From the NCBI GenBank assembly GCA_029881615.1, contig JAOUMF010000017.1, positions 1 to 12,438 on the forward strand: DNA of 12,438 nt, in the 5' to 3' direction. Position numbers and translations under genes: made by a program. Each line of letters starts with the position of its first letter. Positions within the stretch are counted from its first letter, which is position 1. Below, one piece after another: positions 8,249-12,438 of this stretch. Under the pieces are notes generated by a model that searched no databases, was not told where the DNA came from, and was given only the letters and a program-made list of their open reading frames with translations. This DNA is from Alphaproteobacteria bacterium. Its GTDB lineage: Bacteria; Pseudomonadota; Alphaproteobacteria; UBA8366; JADFVY01.

Positions 8249-9371
8249 ATGCGCGCGGAAATTCAGGCTATTGCCGATAACATCAAGCAGTCGATGTTGC
8301 TGCTGAGGAGGCATCTTTGACTACGATGTCTCAACACGCCGACTAGAAGAGCTGAATGCGCTCGCCGAAAATCCCGATCTCTGGAATGACGCGGACAAGG
8401 CGCAAAAGCTGATGCGCGAGCGGACCCATCTGGAGTCCGCGATCAAGGCATATGACGAAATCAGCCAGGAACTGGATGATTCGCTGGAATTGATCGAACT
8501 CGCCGAGGCCGAGGGCGACGCCGATGTTCAGGCCGAGGCGGAATCCGCGCTGACCGCGTTGCAGGAAAGGGTCGAAAAGCGCCGCATCGAAAGCCTGCTG
8601 TCGGGCGAGGCCGATCACAACGACGCCTATCTGGAAGTTCATGCCGGCGCCGGCGGTACCGAGTCCCAGGATTGGACCGAGATGCTGGTGCGCATGTATA
8701 CGCGCTGGGCCGACGCGCATGGCTACAAGGTGGAATGGATCGAGGAATCGGCGGGGGAAGAGGCGGGGCTGAAATCCGCGACCCTCAAGATTTCCGGCCA
8801 CAACGCCTATGGCTGGCTGAAGACCGAGACCGGCACCCATCGCCTGGTGCGCATATCACCCTATGATTCCGCGGCGCGTCGCCACACCAGCTTCGCCGCG
8901 GCGGGGGTTTACCCGGTGCTTGAGGACGATATCGAAATCGATATCGACGATAAGGATCTGCGCATCGATGTCTACCGCGCATCGGGCGCCGGCGGCCAGC
9001 ATGTCAACAAGACCGAATCGGCGGTCCGCATCACCCATATTCCGACCAACATCGTCGTGCAGTGCCAGAACGACCGCTCGCAGCACAAGAACCGCGCCAC
9101 CGCCATGAAGATGCTGCAGGCCCGGCTCTATGAGGCCGAGTTGAAGCGCCGGGAAGACAAGGCCCAGGCCGAACATGACGCCAAGACGGATATCGGCTGG
9201 GGGCACCAGATTCGTTCCTATGTGCTGCAGCCCTACCAGATGATCAAGGACCTGCGCACCGGGGCGGAAACCAGCGACACCCAGGGCGTGCTGAACGGCG
9301 ATATCGACCTGTTCCTGCAGGCTTCGCTTGCGCAGCGGGTTGCGGGGAGCGCGGGCGACGACGAAGACTAG
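8249..9371 (+). CDS. prfB: Peptide chain release factor 2, expressed by programmed +1 frameshift
   Basis: Recognises UGA and UAA in the ribosomal A site and triggers peptide release. It must be read as join(8249..8317, 8319..9371): the first 23 codons (MRAEIQAIADNIKQSMLLLR...) end at CTT, then an in-frame TGA (8318-8320). Skipping T8318 continues as DYDVSTRRLEELNALAENP, giving 373 residues, close to the 365 of E. coli RF2. ATG 8249 has GGAG (8236-8239) nine bases upstream. The codon-recognition tripeptide is SPY (203-205) where E. coli has SPF. The catalytic GGQ is 248-250 in YRASGAGGQHVNK, and the RF2 C-terminal signature SDIGWG appears as TDIGWGHQIRSYVL. Frameshifting lets RF2 level control its own synthesis, since slow termination at TGA favours the shift. 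A caller that ignores the shift would start this gene falsely at 8412. Confidence 0.97.
8306..8321 (+). promoter_or_regulatory. prfB programmed +1 frameshift site
   Basis: Internal Shine-Dalgarno AGGAGG (8306-8311), three-base spacer CAT, then slippery CTT followed by TGA C (8315-8321). The spacing and the CTT-TGA-C core match the classic E. coli prfB site; here the Shine-Dalgarno is the full AGGAGG consensus. Reading resumes in the +1 frame at GAC (8319-8321). Confidence 0.95.
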
Positions 9372-9754
9372 GCTTTCGCCGCCACCACCTCGATTTCGAT
9401 CTTGAAATGCGGCGCCGCCAGCGCCGAGATCACCAGCATGGTCGATGCCGTTGCGTGATTTTCCAGCATCCGGTCGCGGATGCCGCGATAGTCGCCGATA
9501 TCGGCCGTGTCGGTCAGGTATGTATTGACCCGCACGATATCGGTCACGCCCATGCCGGCCTCTTGCAGGACCGCGATGACGTTGCGGAAGGCCTGTTCGG
9601 CCTGGCCGATGAAATCACCGGGAACCGATCCGTCCGGCGTTACGCCGAGCTGGCCCGAGACATAGAGCCATTTGGCGTTCGCCGGGACTTCCACGCCATG
9701 CACATAGTTGCTGAAGGGCGGGGCGACGCCTGCCGGATTATGTGTTCTGGTCAC
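9368..9754 (-). CDS. RidA/YjgF/UK114 family protein lacking the catalytic arginine
   Basis: Small trimeric fold; the archetype RidA deaminates reactive enamines and imines from PLP enzymes. The 128 residues cover the whole fold: YVSGQLGVTPDG (31-42), AFRNVIAVLQEAG, VRVNTYLTD and the C-terminal FKIEIEVVA strand. Counting back from KIEIE, the position of E. coli R105 is occupied by L112, and no arginine lies nearby, so classical deaminase activity is doubtful and it may belong to another Rid subgroup. The start is GTG 9752-9754, supported by AAGGGAG six bases upstream. It is the last gene of a possible leftward unit, 35 bases after the DUF455 gene. Its TAG stop overlaps the prfB stop on the other strand. 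Confidence 0.9.
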   Translation of the reverse strand: MTRTHNPAGVAPPFSNYVHGVEVPANAKWLYVSGQLGVTPDGSVPGDFIGQAEQAFRNVIAVLQEAGMGVTDIVRVNTYLTDTADIGDYRGIRDRMLENHATASTMLVISALAAPHFKIEIEVVAAKA

Positions 9755-9789
9755 TGTTTTCTCCCTTGTTTGTTAACTGACTCGGTTGT

Positions 9790-10593
9790 TCACGGATCGC
9801 TGGCCAGTGGCTCGTAGAAGTCCGGCGGCAGGCCCGCGGCATCGCGGCTGGCGCGATTGAAGGGTGGTTTCAGATGGCCCCTGAAGCGCGCCCGGACCAA
9901 TGCGCCGTATGTCTCGGCGGCGTCCAGCCCGCGCTTTCCGCAGACATCGCTGAACCAGCGCATGCCGGCGGCCACATGGGCGATCTCCTCGTCGTGGATC
10001 AGCTGTAAAATATCGGCCGAGCGGGCGTCCCCGACACTACGCAGCTTGTCGACCATCGCCGGGGTAACGTCCAGACCTCGCGCCTCTAGCACCAGCGGCA
10101 CGATGGCGAGCCGCGCCAGCAGGTCGTCGGCGGTTTCCTCGGCGGCCAGCCACAGCCCGTCGTGGGCGGTCATATCCCCATAGGCGGCGCCCAGTTCAGC
10201 CAACCTGTCGGCCAGCAGCAGATAATGGCGCGCCTCGTCTTCGCCGACGGCAATCCAGTCCTCGTAAAAGGCGCGGGGCAAATTCTGATCGGTGAAGCGC
10301 GCGATAATGTCGAAGGCCAGGTCAATGGCGTTGAGCTCGATATGGGCCAACGCATGCAGCAACGCGATGCGGCCGGTCTCGCCCGAAGTTATTTTCCGGC
10401 GCGGCACGTCGCGCGGGGGGGTAAGGACAGGCCGGGAAGGGCGGGCCGGGCGCCGGGGCGTAATAGCCTGTCCAACCGGCATGTCCGGGGTTTTTCGCCA
10501 GGCCGCCGCCGCATGTTGCGCGGCGCGGGCCTTTTCGACCGGGTCGGCCGTTAATAATACCCCGACCGCCAGTTCGGATAATGTCTTTTCCAT
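9790..10593 (-). CDS. DUF455 family ferritin-like protein
   Basis: A 267-residue, largely helical protein of the DUF455 group (ferritin-like superfamily), function unknown. After a proline/arginine-rich stretch at about 45-68 come candidate di-metal ligands in the expected helix pattern: E86 (HIELNA), E120 with H123 (EDEARHY), E170 (LEARGLD) and E203 with H206 (HDEEIAHV). The paired ExxH motifs suggest a diiron or similar centre and an oxygen- or peroxide-linked reaction, but that is inference from the fold. A signal peptide and membrane segments are absent, so it is probably cytoplasmic. ATG 10593 has only a weak upstream TAAGAA; it lies 39 bases after the YdjM-type gene and 35 before the RidA-family gene, all on one strand. 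Confidence 0.85.
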   Translation of the reverse strand: MEKTLSELAVGVLLTADPVEKARAAQHAAAAWRKTPDMPVGQAITPRRPARPSRPVLTPPRDVPRRKITSGETGRIALLHALAHIELNAIDLAFDIIARFTDQNLPRAFYEDWIAVGEDEARHYLLLADRLAELGAAYGDMTAHDGLWLAAEETADDLLARLAIVPLVLEARGLDVTPAMVDKLRSVGDARSADILQLIHDEEIAHVAAGMRWFSDVCGKRGLDAAETYGALVRARFRGHLKPPFNRASRDAAGLPPDFYEPLASDP

Positions 10594-10632
10594 GCTGGCG
10601 TTCTTACAGCATTGCGGGAACGAGGGCGAGAG

Positions 10633-11199
10633 TCAGTCGCTTTTCAACGGGGCGGGCAGGGCGCGATATCGTGCCAGCAACCAGCTCGCCATCAGCCCGG
10701 CCAGGCCGAGCCCCAGCGCCGGCAGCCAGATCCAGCGCAGTTCGCTGCCCAGCACTGCGGTCCAGCGGCCATTCGTGAAGTCCCTTATGCCGAAGGACGA
10801 TACCGTGATCGGCCGGATGTCGAAAAAATAGCGTTCGTTCGTGAAGGGGGCGAACAGGGCTATGCCCAACCCGCCGCCGGTCAGCATGTCCGTCAGCCCG
10901 TGGGAAAGCGTGCAGAGAAAGAAATATGTCCACAGCATCCCGAAATGCAGCCGCCAGAACCGGGCGCCGACGGCGGCCAGGAAACCGCCCATCAATAGCG
11001 CCGCCAACAGGGAATGGCTGAAACCCCTGTGTCCGAACATATGCTCGTAGGGAATGCCAAGTCTGAAACCGATCATATCCAGGTCGGGGGCAATCGTCAG
11101 CACGGCGCCGGTCAGCAATACGCCGGGCCGGCCGATCTGTGTGCGGAACCAGGGGAACAGGCCAAGCGCGGCGGCGGGATGGGTGATGATGGTCGGCAT
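10633..11199 (-). CDS. YdjM-type inner-membrane metal-dependent hydrolase
   Basis: 188-residue membrane protein of the YdjM family (putative metal-dependent hydrolases; substrate unknown). Family motifs are all present: H7 in the N-terminal THPAAA, D39 and D41 (APDLD), H57 and H62 in GHRGFSH, and H100 with D104 in SHGLTD. Hydrophobic segments at about 25-38, 63-78, 86-104 and 150-175 indicate several membrane spans. An overlapping frame on the same strand (10604-11212, 202 codons) yields a basic, proline-rich sequence with none of these features and is a shadow. The start ATG 11199 has only AGGA about 12 bases upstream, and that sequence lies in a stem-loop. It follows the DUF6455-like gene after 80 bases. 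Confidence 0.88.
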   Translation of the reverse strand: MPTIITHPAAALGLFPWFRTQIGRPGVLLTGAVLTIAPDLDMIGFRLGIPYEHMFGHRGFSHSLLAALLMGGFLAAVGARFWRLHFGMLWTYFFLCTLSHGLTDMLTGGGLGIALFAPFTNERYFFDIRPITVSSFGIRDFTNGRWTAVLGSELRWIWLPALGLGLAGLMASWLLARYRALPAPLKSD

Positions 11200-11206
11200 T
11201 GGAGAT

Positions 11207-11231
11207 AGGCATCCTGATGTTACGGATGCCT
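11207..11231 (-). promoter_or_regulatory. Stem-loop covering the ribosome-binding region of the YdjM-type gene
   Basis: Perfect 8-bp inverted repeat (AGGCATCC at 11207-11214, GGATGCCT at 11224-11231) with a nine-base loop. In the minus-strand transcript the 3' arm holds the GGA of the only Shine-Dalgarno-like sequence, seven bases before the ATG. No T-run follows, so a terminator is unlikely. The pairing is clear; a regulatory role is inferred. Confidence 0.45.
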
Positions 11232-11279
11232 GTTATGGAATGCCTCTGTGGCGATATCGTGACCGTGTGCGGCTGAATT

Positions 11280-11612
11280 TCAGGCTGGCTTGGCCCTTAG
11301 CGAGTTGATCCAGCGCCGGTTAGGGCAATAGTCAGGTATGTCGCCTTCCGATTCTTCAGCCAGCAGGATTTCACATTCTTCCCGGTTACGGCAGCCGGCG
11401 CAAACGCGCGCCGCCGCTGCCAGTTTATCTCCCAGCAGCGGGTCGTCGGATTGGGTCAGCTTGGCTCCGGCCCTTGAAATCATGCGTTTCAGTAGCAGCG
11501 GCCTCGATTCATCGTTCGTCCATCGGGCGAACAGGTATATCGCGACCATAAGGGTCAAGAGCAGCAGGGCGGCCACGACATCGGCCATCGTCAGACTTAA
11601 AACGGTGTCCAT
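11280..11612 (-). CDS. Small membrane-anchored four-cysteine protein, DUF6455-like
   Basis: 110 residues of unknown function. One hydrophobic helix at about 10-29 is followed by a short basic, soluble part. Four cysteines, C71, C74, C80 and C96, form C-x2-C-x5-C-x15-C ending in DYCPNRRW; this layout, with the closing CPN, is that of the DUF6455 family common in alphaproteobacteria. Such spacing could hold zinc, an iron-sulfur cluster or heme-independent redox thiols; the sequence does not decide. ATG 11612 is backed by a good ribosome-binding site, GGAGAG, seven bases away. It is the first gene of a possible four-gene leftward unit and sits directly behind an FNR-type box and a second dyad, so oxygen- or redox-dependent expression is likely. 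Confidence 0.8.
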   Translation of the reverse strand: MDTVLSLTMADVVAALLLLTLMVAIYLFARWTNDESRPLLLKRMISRAGAKLTQSDDPLLGDKLAAAARVCAGCRNREECEILLAEESEGDIPDYCPNRRWINSLRAKPA

Positions 11613-11626
11613 CTCGCTCTCCGCTA

Positions 11627-11648
11627 TTATGTTAGATCACTAACTTAA
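11627..11648 (-). promoter_or_regulatory. 22-bp imperfect dyad upstream of the DUF6455-like gene
   Basis: Arms TTATGTTAG (11627-11635) and CTAACTTAA (11640-11648) pair at eight of nine positions around ATCA. The dyad lies between the FNR-type box and the ribosome-binding site, over the predicted -10/start region, a usual place for a repressor operator. It does not match the FNR consensus, so a different regulator, or an RNA hairpin, is possible. Confidence 0.55.
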
Positions 11649-11669
11649 TGCAGCGGGCGATATATCTCC

Positions 11670-11683
11670 TTGATGTGGATCAA
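11670..11683 (-). promoter_or_regulatory. FNR/FixK-type binding site
   Basis: TTGATGTGGATCAA matches TTGAT-N4-ATCAA at all ten fixed positions. Its centre (11676.5) is about 64 bases before the ATG of the DUF6455-like gene. A start site near 11635 would place it at -41.5, the classic activating position, with TAAGTT (11642-11647) as a weak -10. It overlaps the bcp stop codon (11680-11682). No gene reads rightward from here, so the leftward gene is the natural target. Confidence 0.75.
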
Positions 11684-12144
11684 AGCTGTTTGGCTGCCTC
11701 CAGCACTTCTTCCACATGGCCCGGAACCTTTACCTTGCGCCAGGCCCTGGCGATCTTGCCATTGGCGTCGATAAGGAATGTGGAACGTTCGATCCCCATG
11801 TACTTGCGGCCGTACATCGATTTCTCGATCCATACGCCCCAGGCCTCGCAGGCGGTGCATTCCTCGTCGGCCACCAGGGGAAAGTTCAGATCGTATTTGA
11901 CCTTGAACTTGTCATGTTTCGCGGCGCTATCCTTTGACAGGCCGATCACGGCGGTGCCGGCCTCCTCGAAATCCGCCAGCGCGTCCCGAAAGGCAATCGA
12001 TTCGGCCGTGCAGCCCGAAGTGTCGTCCTTCGGGTAGAAATAAAGGACAACTTTCCGGCCCTCCAGCGAGGACAGCGACAGTTCGCCACCGCCATCGGTG
12101 GGAAGGGTGAAGTCGGGGGCCTTGTCGCCAGCATCGACGCGCAT
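11680..12144 (-). CDS. bcp: Thioredoxin-dependent thiol peroxidase (BCP/PrxQ peroxiredoxin)
   Basis: Reduces hydrogen peroxide and organic hydroperoxides with electrons from thioredoxin. The 154 residues are the normal length of the family, cytoplasmic, with peroxidatic C45 in DDTSGCT (TSGCT in place of TPGCT). The resolving cysteine five residues later, C50 in E. coli BCP, is I50 here; other cysteines are C96 and C99 in ECTAC, of which C99 aligns with E. coli C99. The conserved SMYGRKYMGIERSTFLID block and C-terminal VKVPGHVEEVL are typical of alphaproteobacterial BCP. Start ATG 12144 has AAGGAG nine bases upstream. It follows a probable glnE end after 85 bases, a gene pair often seen together in this class. 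Its stop codon lies within the FNR-type box of the next gene. Confidence 0.95.
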   Translation of the reverse strand: MRVDAGDKAPDFTLPTDGGGELSLSSLEGRKVVLYFYPKDDTSGCTAESIAFRDALADFEEAGTAVIGLSKDSAAKHDKFKVKYDLNFPLVADEECTACEAWGVWIEKSMYGRKYMGIERSTFLIDANGKIARAWRKVKVPGHVEEVLEAAKQL

Positions 12145-12181
12145 GGGATATTCTCCTTGTCAGGGTATCGGAAAAGAAAAC

Positions 12182-12209
12182 GGTATAATCCATGGCCGCG
12201 CAATATCAA
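12182..12209 (-). promoter_or_regulatory. Putative bcp promoter
   Basis: On the minus strand TTGATA (12204-12209, 5/6 to -35), a 16-base spacer and TATACC (12182-12187, 4/6 to -10) lie about 40 bases before the bcp start. It fits a sigma70-type promoter giving a leader of about 30 bases; evidence is hexamer matching only. Confidence 0.4.
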
Positions 12210-12229
12210 CCCGTTGCACGGCACGGTTA

Positions 12230-12438
12230 TCAGGATTGGCCGTCCTCGATGGGAAGGCGCTCGCGGGCCTGGTTAGCCGGCTCATCGACAATAATGCGAT
12301 AGAGTTCGGAAACCCGGCCATAGGCTTCTTCCATGGTGGCCATAAGACTATTGAAGTCCGGTTGGGTGGCGGCCCGGGTCAGGGCGGCCCTGATGGAGTC
12401 GGGGATGTTGGTTTCGTCCAGGCCGCCGGGGGCGATCA
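12230..12438 (-). CDS. glnE: Probable C-terminus of glutamine synthetase adenylyltransferase (GlnE), partial
   Basis: A minus-strand frame enters from the right edge and ends with TGA at 12230-12232; 68 residues are visible. The segment IPDSIRAALTRAA, then PDFNSLMATMEEAYGRV and SELYRIIVDEP, resembles the helical end of alphaproteobacterial GlnE, where a conserved L-x-RA-x-x-PDF-x-x-L pattern is followed by a last helix. GlnE adds and removes AMP on glutamine synthetase in nitrogen control. The neighbouring bcp supports the call, since glnE-bcp order recurs in the class. No catalytic motif is inside the window, so the assignment rests on a short, weakly conserved tail; otherwise call it a hypothetical protein. 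Confidence 0.5.
   Translation of the reverse strand, partial: IAPGGLDETNIPDSIRAALTRAATQPDFNSLMATMEEAYGRVSELYRIIVDEPANQARERLPIEDGQS

Noticed and set aside
8241..8306. Alternative prfB start at ATG 8241
   Set aside because: It is out of frame with RF2, closes after 21 codons, and lies only one base from the GGAG site.
10604..11212. 202-codon frame overlapping the YdjM-type gene on the same strand
   Set aside because: No membrane segments or motifs, while the 188-residue frame has every family signature.
11660..11669. Strong ribosome-binding-like sequence AAGGAGATAT on the minus strand
   Set aside because: No ATG, GTG or TTG follows at usable distance; probably incidental to the FNR-box flank.
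12155..12189. Plus-strand promoter with TATAAT at 12184-12189
   Set aside because: The only -35-like hexamer is 21 bases away and no plus-strand gene follows.

Overview
The window reads as an ordinary chromosomal segment of a GC-rich alphaproteobacterium. Three things point there: the block rne / amidase / PBP1A / prfB, which is a familiar alphaproteobacterial arrangement; a probable glnE C-terminus directly upstream of bcp; and protein-level traits (RNase E with an acidic S1 insertion and a C-terminal GWW motif, RF2 with an SPY rather than SPF tripeptide). I see no insertion sequence, phage gene, tRNA, rRNA or CRISPR array.

Left part (1-4289). A cyclopropane-fatty-acyl-phospholipid synthase gene on the minus strand runs off the left edge. 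A GC-rich hairpin then ends the minus-strand rne gene (RNase E, 881 residues from the preferred start). A gene-free stretch of about 500 bases follows, holding the rne leader and the divergent start region of the amidase.

Centre (4290-9371, plus strand). Two envelope genes come in series: a periplasmic AmiC-type N-acetylmuramoyl-L-alanine amidase, which splits peptidoglycan, and the bifunctional synthase PBP1A, which builds it. Then comes prfB (release factor 2). The prfB reading frame is interrupted by an in-frame TGA at codon 24 within a textbook programmed +1 frameshift site (AGGAGG, three bases, CTT TGA C), so the gene must be annotated as a joined CDS.

Right part (9368-12438, minus strand). 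A possible four-gene unit is transcribed leftward: a small membrane-anchored four-cysteine protein resembling DUF6455, a YdjM-type membrane hydrolase, a DUF455 ferritin-like protein, and a RidA-family protein lacking the usual catalytic arginine. Its front carries a perfect FNR/FixK-type dyad (TTGAT-N4-ATCAA) that overlaps the stop codon of bcp, plus a second, different 22-bp dyad. Upstream lie bcp (thiol peroxidase) and the C-terminal end of a probable glnE. The last gene of the unit meets prfB tail to tail, and the two stop codons share the four bases CTAG.

Most of the window is housekeeping. The parts most worth a second look are the prfB recoding site, the double-dyad control region in front of the DUF6455-like gene, and the small uncharacterised genes behind it.
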